33,035 nt of DNA from Crocinitomicaceae bacterium (lineage in GTDB: Bacteria > Bacteroidota > Bacteroidia > Flavobacteriales_D > CAJJDF01). The stretch's first letter is position 1. Each line of letters opens with the position of its first letter. The DNA is taken from the NCBI GenBank assembly GCA_024639505.1, contig JAHEIE010000002.1, forward strand, positions 1-33,035, read 5' to 3'. Below the pieces are notes generated by a model. That model searched no databases. It saw only the letters and a program-made list of their open reading frames with translations, and was not told where the DNA came from. A program made the position numbers and the translations under genes. Shown here one piece after another: positions 25,601-32,395 of this stretch.

Positions 25601-26458
25601 AAAAGTATGATAAAGATTGAAATAATGCCCCATTTCATGAGTCAAAACTCTATTGTCATTTGTTGCAGACCATAGATTATAACCTTTTGTGCCAGAAATG
25701 TCATTCCCAGTTGCACTAAATCGAATTACAACACCATCCGATGCTGCTGGTCCTCCAGGAAATGTTGCATAACCTATTACGCCACCACCACCACCCTGGT
25801 AAATATTTGTTGTGCTTCTTATTTTGTTAACTACCCAAATATTTATGTATTCAGCAGGGTTCCATTGAACCATAGATTTCATAGATGCATCTGATCTCCA
25901 TGTAGCACTATGATATACTCCACTATCCAAATAACCCTGAACTCCCGACATATCATGCCTTGTAATACCTGTAGTAAAATTGCCATTAGGATCTTTTCTA
26001 GCCAAACAAAATTCAATTTCTGCGTCTGCACCTAAAGGTCCTGTTTGTGCTATTCCTCCGTCAGCCCCATTTCTTCTAAAATCTCTATTCAATGCAGCTA
26101 GACATGAATAAATTTGAGCATTTGATATATTCGTAGAATCACCAACATTTTCACCTTCGTGCAAGACATGAAAAACAATTGGTACTGTATAAACAACTCC
26201 TCGGTTTACTCCACCAGAACGCGAGACAGAGGCGGTTTGAAGAATCTGTTGAGTATGCTGCTCAATAGATTGTCGGTTTAAACTATAAGCTGGATCAAAT
26301 CTTTTTAGAAATTCATCCATGTAGTGAGAAGCACACTTTTCTCCATTGAAAGGAATAGTTTTTCCAGGAATTTGAGGGTAAGAATTACTTGGAGTCAATT
26401 GTGATTTAACCAACTGACTAAAAAGAATAAGTGTAATAATTATATATATTTTTTTCAT
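22664..26458 (-). CDS. Secreted M43 (pappalysin-like) zinc metalloprotease with PKD domains and T9SS tail
   Basis: A 1264-residue secreted protease. The signal peptide covers about 1-19. The catalytic domain (about 85-370) has the zinc motif HEMGHYFNLYH with ligands His274, His278 and His284, catalytic Glu275, and the Met-turn at NYMQY (Met333). Both are standard for M43 cytophagalysin/pappalysin enzymes, and several Cys pairs lie nearby. A roughly 220-residue CARDB-like and beta-rich region follows, then a PKD domain (about 615-675, FWDFGDGTTS), a jelly-roll-like stretch (about 690-830), several PKD/Ig-like modules (about 835-1170, including WDYGDGTTS), and a type A T9SS sorting domain (about 1190-1264: VVYPNPANRFLNI to VVTKKLIVVK). 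Export across the outer membrane by T9SS is expected. It ends at a strong terminator. Confidence 0.93.
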   Translation of the reverse strand: MKKIYIIITLILFSQLVKSQLTPSNSYPQIPGKTIPFNGEKCASHYMDEFLKRFDPAYSLNRQSIEQHTQQILQTASVSRSGGVNRGVVYTVPIVFHVLHEGENVGDSTNISNAQIYSCLAALNRDFRRNGADGGIAQTGPLGADAEIEFCLARKDPNGNFTTGITRHDMSGVQGYLDSGVYHSATWRSDASMKSMVQWNPAEYINIWVVNKIRSTTNIYQGGGGGVIGYATFPGGPAASDGVVIRFSATGNDISGTKGYNLWSATNDNRVLTHEMGHYFNLYHTFQSTTSCTVTSPCATSGDLCCDTPPTIVGSGNACTTPVCPLDNKENYMQYQNGSCASDFTPDQVSRMRAVLALGGSRHSLTTTQNCGVANQVNPAVTNLFFQVDSICTNLIPGFAVICNNGFDTLTSLRLNYDIDGVSPNVYFWSGSIPPYECDTIALPALTVASGNHNFNISIDSTLINGSLNDGFTGDNFFVKSFISRDKFSVIVDITTDCSAQEISWLLRDTNGIVFLSGSGYTQQIQNILESACLDSGCYEFVIYDSWGDGLQGKGFCGSNGRFTLTDFGSGQIIAKTINPNFGDSLISSFCLPYNTLLNPGFKGCDTVYPNYPVYLTDTSLSFPAVYKWFWDFGDGTTSTQTNPVKRYSAIGTYDVKMVVENAALKDSLSKLGCVVVIPTPPGFCDTLYNFDNALDSMIFYKLLGTWGYYPGHNGANITGYAEPFNLSGASNSVQRIVLPVIKADAGTPNSSFVVNIYDDNAGSPGAILSTDTIKINSLVAGVSNEVYLTTPPFITGNFWAGLELEYGNGDTLVITTANNRIGGVNTTFVKTGGIWQSSTGVAAINTSLGIKVIYTDLPATGTVNVTRNRICQGQSTSFSATGLANYDSLKWFFPGGTPSFSTNINQTVSYATAGTYKAILYLEGVCSNDSLISTIVVDTAGATISFTETSLAICEQDTVAFDGTLNGRGTIYWTYPTGLPSSSNLEDNTIFFSTPGVYPIKMKVDNGCGSDSIVKTLTVRDYPTTTISPGDTTICDGSSITLSINGGTSYAWSSGGATQSVSVSPTATTQYWGVASNANCIGDTAYVTITNNQIPNVTANANPTLVCLGSAIYFSMTGSNAITYDWDYGDGTTSSVPNASHIYSAPGTYIATVKGTFGLCDSSNSIQVIVNDCTGLEEESLASSIVVYPNPANRFLNISILESEMENVKMAIFNSSGNMVHSSLISSQTEQTTIDINSFSEGVYLIRFNSENKVVTKKLIVVK

Positions 26459-26524
26459 AATGAAATTGTTCTGATTAAAGTACGCTATTTTTTTTTCTTG
26501 GTTGCTTTCTTAGTTATAAATTGG

Positions 26525-28510
26525 TTAGCTTTTTAATTTTGATTTAAGTAGCTTTATGGAATCACGTAATTTGGCTGCTTCAACAAAATCAAATTCTTTG
26601 GCAGCTTTTTCCATAGCTTTTTGGGTCATTTTAATATTTTCCTCGATCTGTGATGTTGTCAAATATTCAACTTCATCTTCGGCAGCGAGAGTTGGAGTTT
26701 TTTCAAGATTATTTTCAAATTTATACGGTGTATTTTCCGAATTCTTTTTAATTGGCCTTGGTACTTGGTTGTGCTTTTTGTTGTAATCCATCTGAACCCC
26801 TCTTCGTCTTTCCGTTTCATCAATTGTTCTTTGCATGGAATTTGTCATTTTATCCGCATACATAATCACTCTTCCGTTCACATTTCTTGCTGCTCTACCC
26901 ACCGTTTGTACCAAAGCTCTTTCCGACCTTAAAAAACCTTCTTTGTCTGCATCTAAAATAACAATTAAAGACACTTCTGGCAAATCCAATCCTTCTCTCA
27001 GTAGGTTTACACCCACCAAAACATCATAAACTCCCTTTCGCAAATCCTGAATAATTTCAATTCTATCAAGGGTATCCACATCTGAGTGAATGTATCGGCT
27101 TCTCACCCCTACTTTTTCCAAATACTTTTGGAGTTCTTCAGCCATTCTTTTGGTAAGAGTTGTGGCCAAAACTCTTTCATTTTTTGCGATAGTTTTATTT
27201 ACTTCTTCTAGTAAATCATCAATTTGGTTTTTACTTGGCCTTACTTCAATGATTGGATCCAACAATCCAGTTGGTCTTATTAATTGCTCTACAAAAACAC
27301 CTTCTGCTCTTTCCATTTCGTAATCTGCTGGTGTTGCCGAAACGTACAAAGTTTGTTTCGTAATCTGTTCAAACTCTTCAAATTTTAGTGGCCTGTTATC
27401 CATTGCAGATGGCAATCTAAAGCCATGTTCTACCAAGTTTATTTTTCGAGATTTATCTCCACCATACATTGCTCTTATTTGCGGTAAAGTAACATGACTT
27501 TCGTCTATCACCATCAAAAAATCATCTGGAAAATAATCGAGCAAACAGAAAGGCCTAGAACCAGCTACTCGCCCATCAAAATATCGTGAATAATTTTCTA
27601 TTCCTGAGCAATAACCCAATTCTCTAATCATCTCCAAATCTAAAGTCACTCTTTCTTCCAAACGGTTTGCCTCCAAGTGCTGCCCCCCCGCTTTAAAAGA
27701 CTCAGTTCTTTCTACCATATCAGCTTGAATATCGTGAATAGCCCCTTGAATTGTGTCTTTACTCGTTACAAAAATATTTGCTGGATAAATACTGTACTCG
27801 TCAAATTTCTCGATTCTACGGGCTGTGTCATTCTCAATGGTTTCAATTTCTTCTATCTCATCTCCCCAGAATCCAATTCGCAACGAAAAATCGGCATAAG
27901 GTAAATTAATATCTACCGTGTCGCCTTTTACTCGGAATGTTCCTCTCTCAAAATCCAATCCTGCTCTTGAGTATAAATTATCTACCAATTGAGCCAAAAA
28001 TGTATTTCGAGTCACTACCAGGCCTACATTTATTTGAAGAATACTATCTTTAAAATTAGTTGGGTTTCCAATTCCATAAATACACGAAACAGAAGAAACT
28101 ACAATTACATCTTTCCTTCCAGACAACAACGCAGAAGCTGCACGTATCCTCAGTTTTTCAATTTCATCATTGATAGATAAATCTTTCTCAATGTATGTTC
28201 CGGTGGTTGGCAAATAGGCTTCTGGCTGATAATAATCGTAGTAAGATACAAAATACTCTACCCTATTTTCTGGAAAAAAATTCGTGAATTCTTCAAACAA
28301 CTGGGCGGCCAAAGTCTTATTGTGAGACAAAACCAAAGTTGGTTTATTTGTCTCCTGAATTACATTTGCAACAGTAAATGTTTTACCCGAACCGGTCACC
28401 CCCAAAAGGACTTGACTTTCAACTCCTGAGTTCACGCCTTCCACCAATTCTTTTATGGCTTTCGGCTGATCTCCAGTAGGTTTAAAGTCTGATACTATTT
28501 TAAATTCCAT
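26525..28510 (-). CDS. uvrB: Excinuclease ABC subunit B (UvrB)
   Basis: The damage-verification helicase of nucleotide excision repair, 661 residues. Walker A GVTGSGKT sits at 37-44 and the beta-hairpin block YYDYYQPEAYLPTTGTYIEKD (about 92-112) inserts between strands. LMVIDESHVTLPQ is the DEAD-like box. The C-terminal helicase lobe has the GVNLLREGLDLPE and TVGRAARN blocks, and the C-terminal UVR helix-hairpin motif (about 620-658) binds UvrC. All motifs are intact. It starts 20 nt after the gldA stop, so the two are likely co-transcribed. 66 nt separate it from the M43 protease gene, with no clear terminator. Confidence 0.97.
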   Translation of the reverse strand: MEFKIVSDFKPTGDQPKAIKELVEGVNSGVESQVLLGVTGSGKTFTVANVIQETNKPTLVLSHNKTLAAQLFEEFTNFFPENRVEYFVSYYDYYQPEAYLPTTGTYIEKDLSINDEIEKLRIRAASALLSGRKDVIVVSSVSCIYGIGNPTNFKDSILQINVGLVVTRNTFLAQLVDNLYSRAGLDFERGTFRVKGDTVDINLPYADFSLRIGFWGDEIEEIETIENDTARRIEKFDEYSIYPANIFVTSKDTIQGAIHDIQADMVERTESFKAGGQHLEANRLEERVTLDLEMIRELGYCSGIENYSRYFDGRVAGSRPFCLLDYFPDDFLMVIDESHVTLPQIRAMYGGDKSRKINLVEHGFRLPSAMDNRPLKFEEFEQITKQTLYVSATPADYEMERAEGVFVEQLIRPTGLLDPIIEVRPSKNQIDDLLEEVNKTIAKNERVLATTLTKRMAEELQKYLEKVGVRSRYIHSDVDTLDRIEIIQDLRKGVYDVLVGVNLLREGLDLPEVSLIVILDADKEGFLRSERALVQTVGRAARNVNGRVIMYADKMTNSMQRTIDETERRRGVQMDYNKKHNQVPRPIKKNSENTPYKFENNLEKTPTLAAEDEVEYLTTSQIEENIKMTQKAMEKAAKEFDFVEAAKLRDSIKLLKSKLKS

Positions 28511-28530
28511 TGATGTGATTCGGTTTTATT

Positions 28531-29436
28531 CTAATGTGTCAACTCTTTAAACACATTCTCAAGTTTCTGTGTTTCCTTTTGAAGAGAAAGCACCAAAAGT
28601 CCTTTACTACCCGCAAACTTTGAAATTTCAGCTCTCAAATCTTCAGGCTGTGTAGATATTATTTCCCATTCGTTCTCATTCAATTGCTTCACTTTATTCA
28701 CCCCTACTATCTGTTTCAATTCAGTTTTGGAAACGGGTTTATCAAACTCAACTTTGACAATTTGCCTATTCGAGTTGGCATTCATAATTTGACTAGCGTC
28801 TTTATCTACCAGTAAGTTGCCTCTATTTATTATGACAATTCGGTCGCATATTGCCTCTACTTCTTGCATGATATGTGAAGAGAACATCACTGTTTTTTCT
28901 TTTCCAATCTTTTTTATTACTTCACGAATATCTGCCAATTGGTTTGGATCCAATCCACTTGTTGGCTCATCCAGAATAAGTACATTGGGGTCATGAATCA
29001 AAGCCTGAGCCAATCCAACCCTTTGCTTGTAACCTTTGGACAGCTCCCCTATTTTTTTGTTTTGTTCCAATTCCAAACCAACTAGATCAACTACATTGGC
29101 TACCTTTTCTTTTTTCTTCGACAACTTGTGAAGACCTGCTATAAAATTCAAATATTCTTTCACATACATATCCAAATACAATGGATTATGTTCTGGTAAA
29201 TACCCCACTTTTTTTCTTATTTCGAGCGAATCTTCCAACACATCATAGCCGTCTACTATCACAGTTCCCGAGGTTGGTGGAATGTAACACGTGATAATTT
29301 TCATTAAAGTAGATTTTCCTGCTCCGTTTGGACCCAAAAAACCCAAAATCTCTCCTTTGTTTACAGTAAACGAAATGTCATTCAATGCTTTTTGAAGCCC
29401 ATATTCTTTTGTTACGTTCTTTATTTCTATTGACAT
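28531..29436 (-). CDS. gldA: ABC transporter ATPase, GldA-type gliding motility subunit
   Basis: A 301-residue ABC ATPase with Walker A GPNGAGKST (35-43), the signature LSKGYKQR (132-139), Walker B VLILDEP (152-158) with TSGLDP following, and the switch His in MFSSHIM. The segment GYLPEHNPLYLDMYVKEYL is very close to the GldA sequences of gliding Bacteroidota, where GldA pairs with GldF and GldG. Those two genes are not in the window. The C-terminal 80 residues are the usual regulatory extension. The name is a strong inference; it could also serve another ABC-2 exporter. It sits upstream of uvrB. Confidence 0.82.
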   Translation of the reverse strand: MSIEIKNVTKEYGLQKALNDISFTVNKGEILGFLGPNGAGKSTLMKIITCYIPPTSGTVIVDGYDVLEDSLEIRKKVGYLPEHNPLYLDMYVKEYLNFIAGLHKLSKKKEKVANVVDLVGLELEQNKKIGELSKGYKQRVGLAQALIHDPNVLILDEPTSGLDPNQLADIREVIKKIGKEKTVMFSSHIMQEVEAICDRIVIINRGNLLVDKDASQIMNANSNRQIVKVEFDKPVSKTELKQIVGVNKVKQLNENEWEIISTQPEDLRAEISKFAGSKGLLVLSLQKETQKLENVFKELTH

Positions 29437-29538
29437 GAAATGCGATTGATTTTAAATAATTCTTAAAAATAATGAAATTTAAAGCAACTATTGCTATTCC
29501 TCCTGAATTTCATTCGGATAAGAAATCGATTGAATGGG

Positions 29539-29572
29539 TTGTTTCAATTTGATAGGAATTGCATTACCTTTG
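29539..29572 (+). promoter_or_regulatory. Bacteroidota-type promoter for rsgA
   Basis: TTG at 29539-29541 and TACCTTTG at 29565-29572 (exact TAnnTTTG) are separated by 23 nt, the upper end of the accepted spacing. Transcription would start near 29578, about 12 nt before the TTG start codon of rsgA. The long spacer lowers confidence. Confidence 0.5.
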
Positions 29573-29589
29573 AGTTCTAAATAAAAAAA

Positions 29590-30537
29590 TTGAAAAAAGG
29601 ACTTGTAATAAAATCAACAGGAAGCTGGTATTCTGTCAAACTATCCAACGGAACTATCATTCAGTGCAGGATAAAAGGAAAATTCAGGCTAAAAGGTATA
29701 GAGACAACAAACCCCGTAACTGTGGGCGATATTGTTTCGATAGAAATACAGGAAGATGACAACGGAATGATTGTAGAAATTGAGACAAGAAAGAATTACA
29801 TAATCCGTAAATCGGTAAATCTTTCGAAAAAAGCACATATCATTGCATCAAATATCGACTTAGCTTTTTTGGTTGTAACTGTTAATTACCCAAAAACTTA
29901 CCTCAATTTTATCGATAGATTTTTGGTGACTGCCGAAGCCTATCACATTCCTACAACCTTGGTTTTCAATAAAATTGATCTTCTCAATGACAATGAATTG
30001 AAAGAACTGAATAACTTGGTAGAAACATATTCCAAAATTGGATATTCGTGTATAAAAACTTCCGTTGAGAAAAACATAAATATTGAGGAAGTAAAAGCCC
30101 AAATGAAAAACAAAACTTCAGTTTTTTCTGGCAATTCAGGTGTAGGTAAATCTTCATTGATAAACCTTATTGACAATTCCCTTGATATCAAAACGAGTGA
30201 CATTTCTGATTCTCATAACCAAGGCAAGCACACTACAACTTTTGCCGAAATGCATGAGCTGAAATTTGGCGGACACATTATTGACACTCCCGGAATTAAA
30301 GGCTTGGGAATTATTGATATAGAGCAAGAAGTCATTCATCATTATTTCCCTGAAATGAGAGCAATAATGAATGAATGTAAATTTAACAATTGTGTACACG
30401 TAAACGAACCGAAATGTGCTGTGAAAAAAGCAGTGGAAGAGGGTAATATAGCTGAATTTAGATATCAAAACTATCTGAATTTGTACTATGGTGACGAAAA
30501 CCCTGGTTTTAGAGAAAGTCTGTATGCACCGAAATAA
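29590..30537 (+). CDS. rsgA: Ribosome small-subunit-dependent GTPase RsgA
   Basis: A circularly permuted GTPase that helps late 30S maturation, 315 residues. The N-terminal OB fold (about 1-70; GLVIKSTGSWYSVKL) precedes the G4 motif NKID (127-130), which comes before G1 GNSGVGKS (181-188) and G3 DTPG (232-235), the order expected of RsgA/YjeQ. The C-terminal zinc knuckle uses Cys263, Cys268, His270 and Cys276. The start is TTG; the next in-frame Met is about residue 60, inside the OB fold, so a non-ATG start is required. It is followed by dtd after 93 nt that contain a heptamer tandem repeat. Confidence 0.95.
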   Translation: MKKGLVIKSTGSWYSVKLSNGTIIQCRIKGKFRLKGIETTNPVTVGDIVSIEIQEDDNGMIVEIETRKNYIIRKSVNLSKKAHIIASNIDLAFLVVTVNYPKTYLNFIDRFLVTAEAYHIPTTLVFNKIDLLNDNELKELNNLVETYSKIGYSCIKTSVEKNINIEEVKAQMKNKTSVFSGNSGVGKSSLINLIDNSLDIKTSDISDSHNQGKHTTTFAEMHELKFGGHIIDTPGIKGLGIIDIEQEVIHHYFPEMRAIMNECKFNNCVHVNEPKCAVKKAVEEGNIAEFRYQNYLNLYYGDENPGFRESLYAPK

Positions 30538-30540
30538 GAA

Positions 30541-30575
30541 GTTAGAAGTTAGAAGTTAGAAGTTAGAAGTTAGAA
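30541..30575 (+). repeat. Tandem repeat of the 7-mer GTTAGAA, five exact copies
   Basis: Five perfect copies of GTTAGAA occupy 30541-30575 in the spacer between rsgA and dtd, with a partial unit (AGAA) just before. Such AGTTAGAA-type arrays are common intergenic micro-repeats in Bacteroidota. There are no spacers, so this is not CRISPR. Seven-base units change length without frame effect here, since the array is outside both genes. Confidence 0.95.
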
Positions 30576-30630
30576 AATTCTACAAATTAGAGTCCACAAA
30601 CTGGTTTCTTAAAATAATGTTTCAAACAAC

Positions 30631-31083
30631 ATGAGAGTATTAATGCAAAGAGTTTCGGAGGCTTCTGTCCACATAAATGGTGAAAATTTTTCCAATATAA
30701 AAAATGGGGTTTTGGTTCTATTGGGCATCGAAGACTCAGATTCACAAGAAGATATTAATTGGCTGGTAAGAAAAATAACCAACCTTAGGATTTTTGGTGA
30801 TGAAGAAGGTAAAATGAATTTCTCCTTGAGTGATATAAATGGTGAAGCGCTGGTGGTGAGTCAATTCACCCTTTTTGCTTCGACAAAAAAAGGAAACCGC
30901 CCTTCCTTTACAAAATCAGCTAAGCCCGAAATTGCAATTCCATTGTACGAACAATTTATAAAGTCACTCCAATCTGAAATTACTACAGAAGTTAAAACCG
31001 GAGTTTTTAGCGCTGACATGAAAGTACAATTAATTAATGATGGACCCGTGACAATTCTATTGGATACAAAAAACAAAGAATAA
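30631..31083 (+). CDS. dtd: D-aminoacyl-tRNA deacylase
   Basis: Removes D-amino acids (and glycine mischarged on tRNA-Ala) from tRNA. The 150-residue, full-length protein has MRVLMQRVSEASV at the N-terminus, the catalytic-loop motif SQFTLFA (78-84) and the NDGPVT motif (136-141) with the chirality-selecting Gly-Pro pair. It lies downstream of rsgA and is probably co-transcribed with it. The end overlaps a hairpin (31078-31099). Confidence 0.96.
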   Translation: MRVLMQRVSEASVHINGENFSNIKNGVLVLLGIEDSDSQEDINWLVRKITNLRIFGDEEGKMNFSLSDINGEALVVSQFTLFASTKKGNRPSFTKSAKPEIAIPLYEQFIKSLQSEITTEVKTGVFSADMKVQLINDGPVTILLDTKNKE

Positions 31084-31099
31084 AAGCCTGCTTTTATTC
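31078..31099. terminator. Hairpin at the end of dtd, weak terminator
   Basis: GAATAAAAG, the loop CCTG and CTTTTATTC form a perfect 9-bp stem that includes the dtd stop codon. Only the stem itself supplies T residues, and no T tract follows on either strand. It lies between convergent dtd and pnuC and may slow or end both transcripts or protect 3' ends. Confidence 0.45.
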
Positions 31100-31129
31100 A
31101 ACATGAGCGACTGGTTGTAAAAACTACAG

Positions 31130-31708
31130 TTAAAAAATCAACTCGAAACCAAACCAACCAGCTAAACTGAGGTAAACGTAAAATGCGTACAACAAAACAC
31201 TCATTTTCATTCCTCGCCTATAATACAAAACCATCGAAACAATATTAATTGCCAAAAGATAAAGCCATGTTTCATGAACAAAATTGACCATGAGTATTGT
31301 TCCAGTTATACTAAAAACAGTGGTGAACGAATCTAAAAAAGGAAGTTGGGACTTAGTTCTTTTTGACAAGAAAAAACCAACCAAAACGGTAGCAAAAAAA
31401 GTGACTCCCAGAAAAATCAAATGAGTTAAAAGCGAATAACTATTTTCTCCATATTCTCCCCAATTGAACCATCCATAAATTGCTGTAAGAATATAAAAAC
31501 CTTGTAAAAAAGACTCGGCAAAAATCTGTTTTACGTAGCATAAATAACCATAAAGAATCCCACCCAAGACCGCAAATACAAAGCAATACTCAACCTCTTT
31601 GATGTAGAGAATCGTATACAACAAGCCAAAATTTATTGCAAAAAACTCAACTGTAAAGTCACGTTTATTTGCCAAATTCCACTTATTTACTTCGGGCGAT
31701 GAATTCAA
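31130..31708 (-). CDS. pnuC: PnuC-family nicotinamide riboside/vitamin transporter
   Basis: A 192-residue inner-membrane protein with about seven hydrophobic segments and the PnuC block YGWFNWGEYGEN (about residues 78-89) that lies near the substrate path. PnuC proteins move nicotinamide riboside by facilitated diffusion, while close relatives carry thiamine or riboflavin. No thiamine or riboflavin gene or riboswitch is nearby, so nicotinamide riboside is the default guess. No ATG precedes the first membrane segment. The best start is TTG at 31708, in the same frame as folA and only one codon after its stop, which implies coupling to folA translation. Confidence 0.82.
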   Translation of the reverse strand: MNSSPEVNKWNLANKRDFTVEFFAINFGLLYTILYIKEVEYCFVFAVLGGILYGYLCYVKQIFAESFLQGFYILTAIYGWFNWGEYGENSYSLLTHLIFLGVTFFATVLVGFFLSKRTKSQLPFLDSFTTVFSITGTILMVNFVHETWLYLLAINIVSMVLYYRRGMKMSVLLYAFYVYLSLAGWFGFELIF

Positions 31709-31711
31709 ACC

Positions 31712-32218
31712 TTATTTCTTTTCGTAAGTAACGTATGAAAAACCAAACTCATGTTTTTCGTCCTTTGGGTGAAAAATTTCGCTTGTTTTTTTCCATTTGG
31801 AAGAGTCATATTCTGGAAAAAATACATCAGCATCAAAAGAATGGTGGACATATGTGATGTACAATTTATCCAACAAATCATTCTCCAAAGCAGTTTTATA
31901 AATTTGCCCTCCTCCAATTACAAATGCTTCAGTTTCGTTATTTCTTCTTGCCAATTCCAGTCCTTCTTCAATGGAGTTTACTACATCACAATTGTCGGCA
32001 ACAAAATCGCTGTTTAGAGTCACAATAACATTTGGCCTATCCGGCAAAGGTCTGTATTTATCAGGAATAGAATCGAAATTCTTTCTTCCCATAATCACAT
32101 AATGCCCTTTGGTTGTATCAGAAAAATAACGCATATCATCACGCAAGTGCCAAATCAAATCATTGTCTTTTCCTATGGCTTCATTGGTAGCTTTTGCTAC
32201 GATTAAAGATACTTTCAT
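31712..32218 (-). CDS. folA: Dihydrofolate reductase
   Basis: Reduces dihydrofolate to tetrahydrofolate with NADPH, 168 residues. The landmarks are AIGKDNDLIWHLRDDM with the catalytic Asp28, the GRKNFDSIP cofactor-binding segment, PLPDRPNVIVT, and FVIGGGQIYKTAL (about 108-120), followed by YITYVHHSFDADVFFP. The protein is full length for a chromosomal type. It heads a two-gene minus-strand unit with pnuC. A -7-like element lies 21 nt upstream of the ATG. Confidence 0.96.
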   Translation of the reverse strand: MKVSLIVAKATNEAIGKDNDLIWHLRDDMRYFSDTTKGHYVIMGRKNFDSIPDKYRPLPDRPNVIVTLNSDFVADNCDVVNSIEEGLELARRNNETEAFVIGGGQIYKTALENDLLDKLYITYVHHSFDADVFFPEYDSSKWKKTSEIFHPKDEKHEFGFSYVTYEKK

Positions 32219-32239
32219 TCTGAATGATTTTTGTTTCTA

Positions 32240-32247
32240 CAAACTTA
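32240..32247 (-). promoter_or_regulatory. Putative -7 promoter element of folA
   Basis: On the minus strand this reads TAAGTTTG, an exact TAnnTTTG match, with transcription expected to begin about 15 nt before the folA ATG. No TTG is found 17-23 nt further upstream, so only half of the promoter is supported. Confidence 0.4.
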
Positions 32248-32351
32248 CAGAAATAACTATTAATAAAAATTTGGTTTTGCAATTTTATTCATTAGCCAAT
32301 TACCGAATAGGAATCCAGAAAAATGAGCATCAAAACTCCCCACAAATTGCG

Positions 32352-32359
32352 TATATTTG
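32352..32359 (+). promoter_or_regulatory. Putative -7 promoter element of lysS
   Basis: TATATTTG is an exact TAnnTTTG match lying 36 nt before the lysS ATG, a plausible distance. A -33 TTG at the required spacing is not visible, so this is a partial promoter call. Confidence 0.4.
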
Positions 32360-32395
32360 CAACCAAATTTAAACCAAGCCAAATTTAGCATTACA

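Noticed and set aside
30541-30575. Short CRISPR-like array
   Set aside because: The units are head-to-tail 7-mers with no spacers and no cas genes nearby.
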